A stretch of 64,000 nucleotides of DNA from Serratia symbiotica (Periphyllus acericola). Its GTDB lineage: Bacteria > Pseudomonadota > Gammaproteobacteria > Enterobacterales > Enterobacteriaceae. The stretch lies in the NCBI RefSeq assembly GCF_964019515.1, contig NZ_OZ026452.1, positions 1,833,959-1,897,958 of the forward strand. Reading direction: 5' to 3'. Below are positions 1 through 9,912 of this stretch, one piece after another. The position numbers were made by a program, and so were the translations under genes. A model generated the notes under the pieces. The model was given only the letters and a program-made list of their open reading frames with translations, was not told where the DNA came from and did no database searches. Numbering within the stretch: the stretch's first letter is position 1; each line of letters begins with the position of its first letter.

Positions 1-569
1 GGTGCAGGCACTGGGCTGGGTGTTGCTCATCTTGTGCATGTTAGCCAGCGCTGGGTCAGTTTGCAAGGTAAGGGCGGCCATGTTGATTTCGCGCCGAACA
101 GCGAAGAAGAGGATCTCATTCTGGCGGTGCTGCGTGCCGAAATGGGGCACGTTTCCGCTGAAAGGGTGCTATCTAGCCCAGGATTTGTCAATCTTTACTG
201 TGCCATTGTCAAGTTGGATAATCGTTTGCCGGAGCCGTTGGAGCCGCAAGACGTCAATACACGCGCATTGGCAAACAGTTGCATTGATTTCCGACGCGTT
301 CTGGCACTGTTCTGCGTGATTATGGGGCGTTTCGGCGGTAATCTGGCGCTGAATTTGGGCGCTTTTGGCGGCGTTTATATTGTCGGCGAGGCATTGTTCC
401 GCGCTTTATAGCGTTTTTTAAAACGTCCGGTTTCCGTACCGCTTTTGAAGACAAAGGACGTTTTAAGGACTATGTGCATGACATCCCAGTGTTTATGATC
501 ACCCACAGTCAACCAGGGTTACTAGGAGTCGGCGCTCATCTGCACCAGACGCTAGGTATGCATTTGTAA
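1..569 (+). pseudogene. glk: glucokinase, 3' part, frameshifted
   Basis: This is the C-terminal part of glucokinase (glucose to glucose-6-phosphate); the 5' end lies outside the window. Reading frame 1 from base 1 gives glucokinase sequence with [16 protein letters not shown] and [17 protein letters not shown], then hits a stop at 409-411. The family sequence resumes in another frame ([17 protein letters not shown], then [15 protein letters not shown]) and ends at 567-569. A single-base indel near 390 explains the switch. The gene is therefore inactive unless this is a sequencing error. Identification rests on the remembered E. coli Glk C-terminus and is secure. Confidence 0.88.
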
Positions 570-570
570 T

Positions 571-720
571 AACCTCTCCCATTAGGCTATTTTATTTGCT
601 ATTATGGCCCTGGGAAGTGCTCTCCCTCCACACGTACTCCCTGTACGCTGCGGCTGTTTCGCGCTGTCGGTGTCCAAACTGGCTGCAACAATCGTACACC
701 CACTGGGATAGGATTCTTAA
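571..720. repeat. 150-bp dispersed repeat with inverted ends, copy 1
   Basis: Reverse-complemented, this stretch aligns at roughly 75-80% with 12720-12871. Both share blocks such as GCCAGTTTGGA, CCGACAGC and GCAAATAAAATA. Its ends are inverted repeats (about AAGAACCTANCCCAGTAGG), so it could fold as a long palindrome. It lies between the glk and mltB remnants and has no ORF. It resembles the class of enterobacterial palindromic elements (ERIC, or YPAL of Yersinia), but I cannot assign a named family. Confidence 0.7.
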
Positions 721-779
721 TCCTGTTTGTTCACGCTGCACCAATGGATTAACATAGTTCCCACTTATTCCTTGCAGGG

Positions 780-1896
780 TTGTATAAATATCTGATGCGT
801 TATCTGGTTGCTCTCCTCCCTCTGATCACCTTGCTGGCTGCTTGCGTCACGACTACCACTCTGCCTCAGCGCAACCACGGAGAAAGGCGGCTTTTTGCTG
901 ACGCCTGCCCACAGTGGCAAACCGCCAAGTTGGGATTTTGCCTACAACCTAAATACGGCGCGCTTTATAGATAAAATGGTGCGAGAGCGCGGTTTTGATC
1001 GCCAACAGCTACACAACTTGCTGGCGCAGACCAAACGGCTGGATTCGGTGCTGCGGCAGATGGAACAACAAGCACCAACCCCCACCACACAGGAACCAGC
1101 TTGCCCTAACGGCTTTTGGTTGCGCCACCGCAACAAATTTATCACAGCGGATAACGTGCAAAACGGCGTGGCGTTCTGGAACAAGTATCAAGCTGCCCTG
1201 CAACGCGCTTAGCAGGTCTATGGTGTGCTACCGGAAATCATCGTTGGTATTATTGGGGTTGAAACTCGTTGGAGGCAGGTAATGGGGAAAACCTGCGTTA
1301 TCGATGCCTTGGCAACGTTGGCCTTCGACTATTAACGTCGCACCGACTATTTCGTTGGCGAGTTAGAGACATTCCTACTGATGTCGCACACGGAGTGGAA
1401 TGATCTGCTGGAACTGCGCTGCTCATTTGGCGGCGCTATGGGCTACGGCCAGTTTATGCCTTCCTCATATAAGCCGTATGCGGTTGACTTCGATGGTGAC
1501 GGTCATATTAACCTATGGGAAGCGGTGGATGCCATCGGCAGTATTGCTAACTACTTCAAAGCGCACGGCTGGGTCAAAAGCGGAGCGGTGGCGGTACAGG
1601 CTTATGCTCAGGCTCCTGGGCTGGAGCATAGCTTCAAAACCCGTTACCCGATCGACAGCCTGGCAGCGGCGTGTTTAAGCCAACAGGGATCGTTGGGCGA
1701 CAATCATCAGGCTAGCCTACTGCGTCTGGATATCGGCACTGGCTATCAGTATTCGTACGGCCTGCCTAACTTCTACACTATTACTCGCTATAACCACAGC
1801 ACTTATTATGCGATGGTGGTATGGCAGCTGGGTAAAGCGGTGGGGCGCTCGGCGCGCGGTTCATTCGAAAGCTTTCATCAATCTGTGTCACGCTAA
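780..1896 (+). pseudogene. mltB: membrane-bound lytic murein transglycosylase B, broken
   Basis: MltB is an outer-membrane lipoprotein that cleaves peptidoglycan to 1,6-anhydro products. The N-terminus (from TTG 780) has a signal peptide and lipobox-like LLAAC. A frameshift near 900-950 moves to the frame with FIDKMVRERGFDRQQL. In that frame a TAG at 1210 replaces the Trp of the RAWQVYG motif, and a second stop (TAA near 1332) follows. The frame then continues to 1896 through GAMGYGQFMPSSYK, GDGHINLWEAVDAIG and GLPNFYTITRYNHST. The catalytic region around GVETRWG remains readable. One frameshift and two nonsense changes make this a clear pseudogene. Confidence 0.92.
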
Positions 1897-2161
1897 AAAT
1901 CACTGCAACCATCATTTATTGATGGCGACTCTTAACATAAATTGCCCACTAAGAACATCGTTTTGTGGAACTCTTCGCAGATGCCATTGCTCTGCGGCGA
2001 CATCGCTCTGCTTGTAACCGAGTGGAGAACCCACATTGGGGTTGTACGCTGGAACCGCCGTAAATTTCCTGACTGATAGCTTTGTCACTCGTGCTGAGGG
2101 CAAACATCCGTATGATCTTGCGTTTGATCTCATCGGACAGCGTGGTCTGATGTTTCTTCAC
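1897..2161 (-). mobile_element. IS256-family transposase fragment
   Basis: On the minus strand, frame reading from 2160 gives PQRVKKHQTTLSDEIKRKII followed by RMFALSTSDKAISQEI. This matches the IS256-family mutator transposase just after its STPRDR block. After about 2060 the match is lost in any frame, and the sequence to 1897 is unassigned IS-like debris. The fragment is bounded on its upstream side by the mini-IS5 at 2162-2292. It has no catalytic domain and cannot be active. Confidence 0.6.
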
Positions 2162-2292
2162 CCTTTGAGGGGCGTTGTTGTAAGCCTTCCAGTTGGTGAT
2201 GTTGAACTTTTTCTGGGCCACGGAATGTCGCTATTTTGACAGCAGGAGAGTGATCTGATCCTCGTGCCGGCCAAATGTTCGATTTATTCAAC
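2162..2292 (-). mobile_element. 131-bp IS5-family mini-element (left end only)
   Basis: The minus strand reads GGCGTTGTTGAATAAATCGA, the IS leader and the start of the transposase (KKFNITNWKAYNNA). It stops at an internal AACAACGCCC that is the complement of the terminal GGGCGTTGTT. The block is thus bounded by inverted copies of an 11-base end and lies inside IS256 sequence. It equals the first 130 bases of the fuller copy at 58028. I infer either a mini-element or a recombination product at the internal repeat. Confidence 0.65.
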
Positions 2293-2429
2293 AACGCCGT
2301 TCTGACCATGATGGTAGATCAGAGCAGAATCACAACGGGGACAATGAACATTAACGCTGACCATGAACAAAACTCAAAAGCACTTAATATATATCATATT
2401 CAACCAGTTATATGAATCCCCTATCGAAA

Positions 2430-2453
2430 AGCATATGTTCTAGCATATGTTCT
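2430..2453 (+). repeat. tandem 12-bp direct repeat
   Basis: AGCATATGTTCT occurs twice back to back. The surrounding 2293-2569 is AT-rich, has no convincing ORF, and holds nothing else I can recognise. Confidence 0.6.
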
Positions 2454-2569
2454 ACTAGTTGGAATCATCACCCGATTATTATGATGTCAGCACAATGTTC
2501 AATTCCCCGTTACTTGTGACCAACAAGTGATCCGTGCAATTTATCTTTTTAACGGTAAACACACCTGTC

Positions 2570-2681
2570 TTATTTCCACGCACTTTTTGAGATTTCCGGG
2601 TTTTCAGCCATCAGCCGGTACTCTTCCGGCGTCAGGTTATTCAGGAGTCCATGGGGGCGTTCGCTGTTATATTCGTTCAGC
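2570..2681 (-). mobile_element. IS3-family orfB 3' fragment
   Basis: Minus-strand translation gives EYNSERPHGLLNNLTPEEYR and then AENPEISKSAW with a stop at 2570-2572. This is the conserved C-terminal tail of IS3-family integrase (OrfB). Only the last 36 or so codons remain; the adjoining sequence is an IS5 derivative whose end begins at 2682. Confidence 0.75.
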
Positions 2682-2906
2682 AGCTTTGTTGAATAAATCG
2701 AACTTTTGCCCTCGCCCAGGATCAGATCACGTATCGCAAACGTTACATGACTACGAGGGTCAGGTTCAGGTTACAGAGGCTTTGGCCAAAGTGCGTGCTC
2801 TGAATAAAATGACCAAGGCTGGTATGCCAAAAAGAGGGCGCATTGCCTGAACGTCGGAGCTGTCAAGGGGCTGCTGACCCAAAATCTGATTTATTTAACA
2901 AAGCCT
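2682..2906 (+). mobile_element. IS5/IS903-type internally deleted element
   Basis: The left end GCTTTGTTGAATAAATCGAAC (2683) and right end CTGATTTATTTAACAAAGCC (2886-2905) are inverted repeats. Between them the plus strand codes only the transposase tail (ALNKMTKAGMPKRGRIA, stop near 2850). About 225 bases of a roughly 1-kb element remain. Its right end lies at the last codons of hemW and supplies that gene's new stop codon. Confidence 0.8.
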
Positions 2907-4041
2907 CGTCCACCAGGAACAACTCTAGCAACGCGTTGAGGAATAGCTTGCCTTGCTCGGTAATTTGCCAATATTCCGGCGTCTCCTTCAGATAACCTTT
3001 CATCAGCGCTTCCTCTAACTGCGGGCGGATGGCGCTTTCCGCCAGTCCGGTGTAGTTGACAAAATCGGCGCGTGGCGCAGCCTCTAGCAGGCGGAAGCGG
3101 TTCATGAAGAATTCGAACGGCCGATCCGCTAGCACCACTTCATGCTGTTTGTCCCTATATTTTCCCTGCATAAAACCACGCGGATGTTTGGTCTTCGCCG
3201 TGCGCAGGATGCGGCCATCGCTGAAAGTCAGTTTGCCGTGCGCACCGCAGCCGATCCCCAAATAGTCGCCAAAACGCCAATAATTGAGATTGTGCTGACA
3301 CTGATAACCCGGCTTAGCATAGGCCGAGGTTTCATACTGCTGATAGCCGGCGTCACTTAGCAACTGATGGCCTTGCTCGAAGATATCCCATAGCGCGTCG
3401 TCGTCCGGCAACACCGGCGGGCGCGAAATGAACAGGGTGTTCGGCTCAATGGTTAGCATATACCACGACAGGTGTGGCGGGTTGAGGGCGATCGCCTGGC
3501 GCAGATCATCCAGCGCGTCTTCCAATGACTGGTCTGGCAGGCCGTGCATCAAATCGAGGTTGAAGCTGAGCAGACCGAGGCCAGTCGCCAAATGCGCCGA
3601 ACGTTTAGCCTCTTCCGCACCATGGATGCGCCCCAGACGGATTAACTTCTCAGCGTTGAAGCTCTGCACACCGATCGAAATGCGGTTTACACCAGCATGC
3701 TGGTAGCCACTAAAGCGATCGGCCTCGACGGTGCAAGGATTGGCCTCCATAGTGATCTCAGCGTCATCGGCAACGCGGATGCGTGAGCGCACGCCGTCTA
3801 GTAACGCCTGCATCGCTTCGGCGCTCAACAGGCTGGGGGTGCCGCCGCCGATAAAAAGGGTGTTGATTTCACGATCCCCCGCCAGCGGCAGATCGGCATT
3901 CAGATCGGCCAGCAGGTGATCGACATACTCCTGATGCGGCACCTCCTCCTTCAACGCATGCGAGTTGAAGTCACAGTAAGGGCATTTCTGCACACACCAC
4001 GGGATATGAATGTACAAACTCAGCCGGGGCAGTTTAAGCAT
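2863..4041 (-). CDS. hemW: heme chaperone / radical SAM protein HemW, IS-derived C-terminus
   Basis: HemW (formerly YggW) is a radical SAM family protein that binds heme and is thought to deliver it to respiratory enzymes. The CxxxCxxC cluster motif is visible near the N-terminus ([11 protein letters not shown]), followed by GGGTPSLLS and GVQSFN. E. coli HemW has 378 residues. Here the native sequence runs to about residue 379 (LLELFLVDE) and then reads 13 codons into the inverted repeat of the adjoining IS5 element ([13 protein letters not shown]). The native stop is lost but no domain is, so it is probably functional. The start overlaps the end of rdgB by 8 bases, so the two are translated as one operon. 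Confidence 0.93.
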   Translation of the reverse strand: MLKLPRLSLYIHIPWCVQKCPYCDFNSHALKEEVPHQEYVDHLLADLNADLPLAGDREINTLFIGGGTPSLLSAEAMQALLDGVRSRIRVADDAEITMEANPCTVEADRFSGYQHAGVNRISIGVQSFNAEKLIRLGRIHGAEEAKRSAHLATGLGLLSFNLDLMHGLPDQSLEDALDDLRQAIALNPPHLSWYMLTIEPNTLFISRPPVLPDDDALWDIFEQGHQLLSDAGYQQYETSAYAKPGYQCQHNLNYWRFGDYLGIGCGAHGKLTFSDGRILRTAKTKHPRGFMQGKYRDKQHEVVLADRPFEFFMNRFRLLEAAPRADFVNYTGLAESAIRPQLEEALMKGYLKETPEYWQITEQGKLFLNALLELFLVDEALLNKSDFGSAAP

Positions 4042-4627
4042 TGCGCATGGCAGCCAGCATAAGCTTTAATGCTTTACCACGGTGCGACAGCGCGCTTTTC
4101 TCCTCGCGGCTCAACTCGGCGGCAGTACGGCCCAGCTCTAGTAGGTAGAAGACTGGATCATAGCCGAAGCCGCCTTCACCCAGGGTTCCTATGGTGATTT
4201 CACCCACCCAACTGCCATGGCACACCAGCGGTGTGGGGTCTTGTGCATTGCGCATGTAGACCAGCACGCAGTGGAATTGCGCCCCACGGCTGCCCTGCGG
4301 CACGTCTTTCAGCGCCGCGAGTAATTTGTCGAGGTTTTGCCGATCAGAGGCGTCATCCCCCGCGTAACGAGCAGAGTAGATGCCCGGCGCGCCGCCTAGC
4401 GCGTCCACCGCCAGGCCAGAATCGTCCGCGATCGCTGGTAGGCCGGTTTCCTGCGCCGCGTGACGCGCCTTCAGGATAGCGTTTTCGATAAACGTCAGGC
4501 CGGTTTCCTCGGCGGGATCGACACCTAGTTCCGTTTGTGCAACCACCTTAAATTCAACATCGGCCAACAGATCGGCTAATTCACGCACTTTGCCTGGGTT
4601 AGCGGTGGCAAGAACAACGTTTTGCAT
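4034..4627 (-). CDS. rdgB: XTP/dITP (non-canonical purine NTP) pyrophosphatase
   Basis: RdgB hydrolyses dITP, XTP and ITP to monophosphates, keeping deaminated purines out of DNA. I place the start at the ATG ending at 4627 ([17 protein letters not shown]), which gives 197 residues, the E. coli length. The upstream extension in the same frame is not protein-like. Family motifs [41 protein letters not shown] and SHRGKAL are all present. It lies 25 bases downstream of yggU and overlaps hemW by 8 bases. Confidence 0.96.
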   Translation of the reverse strand: MQNVVLATANPGKVRELADLLADVEFKVVAQTELGVDPAEETGLTFIENAILKARHAAQETGLPAIADDSGLAVDALGGAPGIYSARYAGDDASDRQNLDKLLAALKDVPQGSRGAQFHCVLVYMRNAQDPTPLVCHGSWVGEITIGTLGEGGFGYDPVFYLLELGRTAAELSREEKSALSHRGKALKLMLAAMRNA

Positions 4628-4652
4628 AGCTACTACCTTAAAAATGATTCGA

Positions 4653-4946
4653 TTATGCTGTGTATAGCGCCACGACCACGGCGGGGATCTGCTGCGGATG
4701 AATGATGCGTAATTTTTTATGCCGCCCCAGTTCGACTTTCTCAATGGTGACGTTACTTCTCGCCACTTTGAACTGCTTGGCGAGAAACTTGATCAAATGG
4801 GCGTTGGCCTGGCCGTCGACTGGCGGGGAGATAATGGCAATTTTAACTTCGTCGCCATGCAAACTGCTGATCTGATCGCGGCTGGCTTTCGGCTGGATAT
4901 ATAACCTGATCGCCAGCACATCCGCAACGGGGATGACTGCACTCAC
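4653..4946 (-). CDS. yggU: DUF167 family protein YggU
   Basis: Small conserved protein of unknown function (DUF167). Motifs [19 protein letters not shown] and [19 protein letters not shown] match the family well. I choose the GTG at 4944-4946, which overlaps the yggT stop as GTGA and gives 97 residues, close to the E. coli 96. An ATG at 4958 is an alternative. The overlap implies translational coupling with yggT. Confidence 0.9.
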   Translation of the reverse strand: MSAVIPVADVLAIRLYIQPKASRDQISSLHGDEVKIAIISPPVDGQANAHLIKFLAKQFKVARSNVTIEKVELGRHKKLRIIHPQQIPAVVVALYTA

Positions 4947-5497
4947 AGCAAGAACCACAGTTCGCCAAACAGATCGATGCCCAAATAGTTGAGCAGATAC
5001 AAGATCAAGATCACCACCATAGCGGAAAAATCGATGCCACCCATCGCCGGGATGATACGACGGATCGGTGCCATCAACGGCTCGGTCAACTGGTACATCA
5101 CATAATCAATCGGGCTGTGCCCCTGGCTGATCCAGCTCATCAGCGCACGGATAATCATCACCCAGAATATCAAGTAACCGACGGATTTGACCAACGAGAT
5201 CAAACCAAACAGCAGGTTATACGGGTTAAGCGATATCGCGCCCCCCTGGATCAGCAGCAGTAGTGGGTACTTGATGGTCATCAGCAGGAACGCCAGCATC
5301 AGCGAGGCGCTGTCAATCGGTCCCAGCGAAGGGATGATACAGCGCAGCGGAGCGACCACTGGCTGGGTGATCTTGACCACAAACTGTGAGAACGGGTTGT
5401 AAAAATCAATGTGCGTCCACTGCAGCCAAATGCGCAGTAGTAGTACCATCACGTAAAGATCAGTAACGGTCTTGACTAAAAAAGTCAGCGTTAGCAT
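4943..5497 (-). CDS. yggT: YggT family integral membrane protein
   Basis: Membrane protein with two repeats of the YGGT domain (FxxxxxPVVAPLRxIIPxxG and [15 protein letters not shown]) and several hydrophobic segments, 184 residues (E. coli 188). Its role is not firmly known; the family has been linked to osmotic shock survival and membrane organisation. It is intact and sits between proC and yggU on the same strand. Confidence 0.94.
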   Translation of the reverse strand: MLTLTFLVKTVTDLYVMVLLLRIWLQWTHIDFYNPFSQFVVKITQPVVAPLRCIIPSLGPIDSASLMLAFLLMTIKYPLLLLIQGGAISLNPYNLLFGLISLVKSVGYLIFWVMIIRALMSWISQGHSPIDYVMYQLTEPLMAPIRRIIPAMGGIDFSAMVVILILYLLNYLGIDLFGELWFLL

Positions 5498-5534
5498 GTT
5501 ACAGCCCTTCCCATTAAAATTATGTTATTTAAAA

Positions 5535-6338
5535 TTATTTTTCTATTTCCTTCCCGTGCGATACCGCCGCTTGCATAGCTTTGGCTACGGTTTTCAGCAG
5601 TTGCTGTTGGTTAAACACCCTCAGCGCTTCAGCGGTGGTGCCACCTTTGGAAGTCACCTGCTCACGCAGCGTGGACAATGGCGTATTAGGGTTGGCTTCA
5701 ACCAAGGCGGCAGCCTGCTGCACCAGATAGCGCGAGGTTTGGCAGTCAAACCCCATACGCTCGGCCTCATTTTACATTGCTTCCATAAACAGGAAAAAAT
5801 AGGCCAGGGCGCTGCCCGCTGCGGCGATCACCCCATTGATGCCGTTTTCGTCATTAACCCAGCAGACTTTGCCGACCGCAATCATCAGATCGAAGGTGTA
5901 TTCACGATCCTGCGGGCTCACCTGCGGTGGCACATCCAGCCCGCTCATGCCTTTGCCAACCAGTGATGGGGTGTTTGGCATGATGCGCACCAAGCTTAGC
6001 TTGTCGCTCAACAGTTGATAGAAACGGCTGCCCTGGGTACTTGCGGCGATCGACAGTACCAGCTTGCCAATAAAGTCGACGTGTTCCCGCAGTGGCTGGC
6101 ACACCTCCGCCATCATCTGTGGTTTAACCGCCAGCACCACGACTTCGGCTTCGCGCACGCTGGCGATATTATAACCACTGCTGACGATGCCTAAGTTCGC
6201 CATCAGCACATCCCGGTTCTTGGTTGTGGGGGCGCAAACACGGATTAATTTGGCCGGATAACCGTCCGCCACCAGGCCACCGATGATAGCGCGCGCCATA
6301 TTGCCAGCACCAATAAGGGTAATCTTGCGATATTGCAT
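5535..6338 (-). pseudogene. proC: pyrroline-5-carboxylate reductase, one nonsense codon
   Basis: ProC makes proline from pyrroline-5-carboxylate. From ATG 6338 the frame shows the Rossmann motif LIGAGNMARAIIGGL, then VKPQMM and RIMPNTPSLVGKGM. A TAA at 5772-5774 sits right after FLFMEAM, where the family has a sense codon. The same frame then resumes (MGFDCQTSRYLVQQAAALV, SKGGTTAEALRVF) to 5535. A single base change (CAA to TAA would suffice) interrupts an otherwise full-length gene, so loss is recent, or low-level readthrough is possible. Also check against sequencing error. Confidence 0.85.
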
Positions 6339-6354
6339 CAAATCCCTCTTTTTG

Positions 6355-7062
6355 TCAGGCGGGTGAATAACCACGGTGACCAAAAATTGCAGTGCCTAGG
6401 CGTACCATGGTGCTGCCTGCGGCGATAGCCGCCGCCATGTCATCGGTCATGCCCATCGACAGTGTGTCTACCTGCGGGTAACGTTGCCGTAGCGCTAGAA
6501 AAGCATCGTTCATCTGGCAGAACACTGCGAGTTGCCGTGGGTAAACCACTTCCGGAGCAGGAATGGCCATCAACCCACGCAGCATCAGGTTCGGCAGCGC
6601 GACGATCGCCTCGGCCAGCGCTGGCAGCGCATCCAGTACAATGCCAGATTTGCTCTGCTCATCGCTGATATTTATTTGGATCAGCACGTTAAGCGGTGTC
6701 ATCGTGGCCGGGCGCTGATCGTTCAGCCGCTGGGCGATACGTAGCCGATCCACTGTCTGGCACCAAGCGAAATGTTCCGCCACCAGACGGCTCTTATTCG
6801 ATTGTAGTGGGCCGATAAAGTGCCATTCTAACGCCGTCCCTTCCTGCAAAGCGGCGAAATGCTGAATTTTGTCCACCCCTTCCTGCACGTAGTTTTCACC
6901 AAATGTGCGTTGACCCGCAGCGATAGCTTTAGCGATCACCGCCACAGGTTTGGTCTTACTGACGGCAAGCAAGGTCACTTCTTCTGGCGCGCGCGCGCAG
7001 TCTTGCGACATAGTCGCAATGCTGTTTCGGACATCCTCTAGATTCTGTTGGATAGTACGCAT
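6355..7062 (-). CDS. yggS: pyridoxal phosphate homeostasis protein (YggS/PipY)
   Basis: Single-domain PLP-binding protein with alanine-racemase-like TIM barrel; it buffers PLP and affects amino acid homeostasis. It is 235 residues (E. coli 234). The PLP lysine lies in LLAVSKTKP, followed by FGENYVQEGVDK, WHFIGPLQSNKSR, MGMTDDMAAAI and VRLGTAIFG. One visible variation is MGMTDDM, where the family usually has MGMSxDM. It begins the operon yggS-proC-yggT-yggU-rdgB-hemW and is divergent from the pilT remnant. Confidence 0.95.
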   Translation of the reverse strand: MRTIQQNLEDVRNSIATMSQDCARAPEEVTLLAVSKTKPVAVIAKAIAAGQRTFGENYVQEGVDKIQHFAALQEGTALEWHFIGPLQSNKSRLVAEHFAWCQTVDRLRIAQRLNDQRPATMTPLNVLIQINISDEQSKSGIVLDALPALAEAIVALPNLMLRGLMAIPAPEVVYPRQLAVFCQMNDAFLALRQRYPQVDTLSMGMTDDMAAAIAAGSTMVRLGTAIFGHRGYSPA

Positions 7063-7082
7063 AATTGACCCAGGAGATTGAT

Positions 7083-7854
7083 ATGGATATCGGTGAATTA
7101 GTCGCCCTTAGTGTAAAGCATAATGCCTCCGATCTGCACCTTTATACTGGCCATACACCAATGTTGCGCATTGATAGCGAATTGCAGCTGCTGGCAGGGG
7201 CGGAAAACCTAACGGCAGAACAGATGTTAGCCTGGTGTGATGCACTGTTGGCCTCCCCGCAACGCCGTGAGCTACAGCAGCAAGGGCAGGCCGAATTTAT
7301 TCATCACAGCCAGCGTTCGTTGGTTCAATAACGTGAAATTGGCCGTGACAGCCACAGTTTCAATGGGGCATTGCGCGCTGCGCTAAGAGAAGATCCGGAT
7401 GTGATCCTGCTGGGAGAGTTGGGGGATACCGCGACCATACGTCTGGCGCTTACCGCAGCGGAAACCGGCTATTTTGTGCTGGCGACACTGCATACCCGCA
7501 GCGCAGGCGATTGAGCGACTAGTAGACGTGTTTCCAGCCGAGGAAAAGCACTGTGTCCGCGCCAAATTGGCAGGTAGCTTGCAGGCAGTGATCGCCTAAA
7601 AGCTGCTAGGACGCCCCGGTAGTGGAAGGGTGGCTATCTTTGAAGTGCTAACCGCAACTGCAGAAGTCAACAGCATGATCCGCGAAGGCAAAACCCATCA
7701 ACTTAACAGCGTGCTGCAAACGGGGGCTCAGTCCGGCATGCAGAGCTTTGAACAAGGGCTGCAACAGCGGATCGAGGCAGGTTTGCTGGGCGGAAATGGC
7801 GCGGAGGCAGGCGGTTTTAGCCCTGCTGACGCTCGAACCAACTTTCCAGAATAA
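7083..7854 (+). pseudogene. pilT: PilT-family twitching ATPase, internally deleted
   Basis: A retraction ATPase-like gene (yggR in E. coli), located divergently from yggS as in other enterics. The N-terminus (ELVALSVKHNASDLHLYTGH) reads to a stop at 7329-7331. What follows is REIGRDSHSFNGALRAALRE and DPDVILLGEL, the post-Walker-A region. The stretch coding the P-loop is missing and further stops occur (TGA in the HTRSAGD region near 7513). The C-terminal part (VAIFEVLTATAEVNSMIREG) is readable to 7854. The last 38 bases overlap the 3' end of ruvX. Confidence 0.9.
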
Positions 7855-8239
7855 CCACCGCCGAGGCGGAGTCTACCCTACCCTTATCCAGAGCACGGAA
7901 GCCGCCGCGATCAAACAAGTTGGCGCGGGCCTCAACGGTACTCAAACGCTCATCATGCAAGGCAATCTGCACACCAAAACGACCATGCAGGCGATTGGCA
8001 AACTTGCGTGCCTGCTCGGTCACCGGCTGCTCGCTACCATCCATATTCAACGGCAAGCCAACCACCACCAGATCCGGTTGCCACTCTTGCAGCAGTTTGG
8101 CGATTTTCTGCCAGTCTGGTGAACCAGCCTGCGCCTTGAAATCCGCCAGTGCGCGGGCGCTGCCTGTCAACTCCTGGCCAATCGCCGCGCCAATGCTTTT
8201 GCTGCCAAAATCGAAGGCGATAACGGTGCGATTGCTCAT
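7817..8239 (-). CDS. ruvX: pre-16S rRNA processing nuclease RuvX/YqgF
   Basis: RNase H-fold nuclease required for 16S rRNA 5'-end maturation. It is 140 residues, normal for the family. The acidic motif [26 protein letters not shown] and [10 protein letters not shown] are present. The stop of yqgE overlaps its start (8239), so the pair is coupled, as in other enterics. Confidence 0.94.
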   Translation of the reverse strand: MSNRTVIAFDFGSKSIGAAIGQELTGSARALADFKAQAGSPDWQKIAKLLQEWQPDLVVVGLPLNMDGSEQPVTEQARKFANRLHGRFGVQIALHDERLSTVEARANLFDRGGFRALDKGRVDSASAVVILESWFERQQG

Positions 8240-8802
8240 CAGGCGTGTCCTACGTGGTTGACGATGCTGCGGATATCGACGCCCAAGCGGTTGGCAGCCT
8301 CATGCCAGCGCTTGGCGATCGGCGTATGAAACAGAGTGTCGGTGTCAGCTTCGAGGGTCAACCAAACATTCTCCAGCACTTCCTGCTCCAATTGGCCTGG
8401 CTCCCAACCGGCATAGCCCAACGTTACCAGCACATTATCCGGCTGCTCTGGAGTACCCAATGTTTCCAACACGTCTTTCGAGGTGGTAATCATAGTTTGC
8501 TCTGAGATCGCCATGCTGTAACCAAAGCCCTGGCATGGCGTATGTAAGATAAAGCCGCAGTCATCTGCCAATGGGCCACCAGCAAATACCGGTTTTTCCA
8601 GGTTGATCGCCGGATCGCGTGTCTGGGACATAATCTTCAGCTTGTTTAGCACCATCGCTACCGTGCATTGCTCCAGCGGCTTATTGATCACTAACCCCAT
8701 AGCGCCTTCTTCATTATGCTCGCAGATGTAAATAACCGATCGTGTGAAGCAAGAAGCCTGAAGTGATGGCATGGCGATCAGAAAATGGTGCTGTAGATTC
8801 AT
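8239..8802 (-). CDS. yqgE: UPF0301/DUF179 protein YqgE
   Basis: Conserved protein of unknown biochemical role. I choose the ATG at 8802 ([15 protein letters not shown]), giving 187 residues, identical to the E. coli length; the longer frame to 8859 lacks family similarity. Motifs [34 protein letters not shown] and [19 protein letters not shown] text ([18 protein letters not shown]) are clear. It lies between gshB and ruvX. Confidence 0.94.
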   Translation of the reverse strand: MNLQHHFLIAMPSLQASCFTRSVIYICEHNEEGAMGLVINKPLEQCTVAMVLNKLKIMSQTRDPAINLEKPVFAGGPLADDCGFILHTPCQGFGYSMAISEQTMITTSKDVLETLGTPEQPDNVLVTLGYAGWEPGQLEQEVLENVWLTLEADTDTLFHTPIAKRWHEAANRLGVDIRSIVNHVGHA

Positions 8803-8951
8803 GGCGTTATCAGGGTGATTGATGGGGGATAAATTAAACAACCGCCAGTATGCGGTCATACCCGTAACCTTTCAAGCCATAGCCTGGCCTAAACCGACAA
8901 TCACGGCGCGAAAGGGGCAATGGCAGGCGGTTTTCCGCCAGCATTGCAGAT

Positions 8952-9902
8952 TCACTTCGCCGCCAGACGCTTTTCTATCGCTTCCATCAGCACGCTAGTG
9001 ATAGACACCGAGAAGGCTGCCTCGATCTCACGCGCACAGGTGGGGCTGGTGACGTTGATCTCAGTCAAGCGGTCACCAATCACGTCCAGGCCGACGAAGA
9101 TAAGTCCTTTTGCCTTTAACGTTGAAGCCACCGCGTGGGCGATTTTCCAGTCACTCTCGCTCAGCGGACGCACTTCGCCGTGACCACCAGCCGCAAGGTT
9201 GCCTCGGGTTTCACCTTGAGCAGGAATACGCGCTAGGCAGTAAGGCACCGGTTCACCATCGACCACCAGAATACGTTTATCGCCTTCCTTGATCGCCGAC
9301 AGGAAATTCTGCGCCATGCAGAAGCGCTTGCCGTGCTCGGTCAGGGTTTCAATAATCACTGACAGGTTCGGATCATCCTGCTTTACACGGAAGATCGATG
9401 CGCCGCCCATGCCATTCAACGGTTTGAGGATGATGTCACCGTGCCGCTGGTGAAAATTACGGATATGTGCTGCACTGCGGCTGACCAAAGTGTCCGGCGT
9501 CAGTTCAGGGAACCAAGCGGTGAATAGCTTCTCGTTGCAGTCACGCAGGCTTTGCGGTTTATTGACTACCAGCGTGCCTTTAACCTCTGCACGATCCAGT
9601 ATATAGGTCGCGTAAATGTATTCAGTATCGAACGGTGGATCTTTGCGCATCAGGATCACATCCAGATCTTGCAACGCCAGATCCTGCTCGGCAGCAAAAC
9701 TGTACCAACTTTCCTGGTTTTCTTTTACGCTCAGCCCCCGCGTGCATGCGCGGCTATCACCAGCGTGCAGATAGAGATCGTTCATCTCCATGTAGTGCAG
9801 TTCCCAGCCACGGCGCTGCGCTTCAAGCAGTATGGCAAAGCTGGTGTCTTTCTTAATGTTGATGGAAGCGATAGGATCCATCACGATGCCGAGCTTGATC
9901 AT
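8952..9902 (-). CDS. gshB: glutathione synthetase
   Basis: ATP-grasp ligase joining gamma-glutamylcysteine and glycine to make glutathione. It is 316 residues, matching E. coli. It starts KLGIVMDPIASINIKKDTSF and carries MRKDPPFDTEYIYATY, LKPLNGMGGASIFR and the metal-binding EINVTSPT. It is intact, and its end is 149 bases upstream of yqgE. Its start lies 10 bases past the rsmE stop, so rsmE damage may have polar effects. Confidence 0.97.
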   Translation of the reverse strand: MIKLGIVMDPIASINIKKDTSFAILLEAQRRGWELHYMEMNDLYLHAGDSRACTRGLSVKENQESWYSFAAEQDLALQDLDVILMRKDPPFDTEYIYATYILDRAEVKGTLVVNKPQSLRDCNEKLFTAWFPELTPDTLVSRSAAHIRNFHQRHGDIILKPLNGMGGASIFRVKQDDPNLSVIIETLTEHGKRFCMAQNFLSAIKEGDKRILVVDGEPVPYCLARIPAQGETRGNLAAGGHGEVRPLSESDWKIAHAVASTLKAKGLIFVGLDVIGDRLTEINVTSPTCAREIEAAFSVSITSVLMEAIEKRLAAK

Positions 9903-9912
9903 CTTTTATCCT

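Noticed and set aside
4628-4744. N-terminal extension of rdgB
   Set aside because: The extra 39 codons overlap the yggU 3' end and have no family similarity; the ATG at 4627 fits the 197-residue enzyme.
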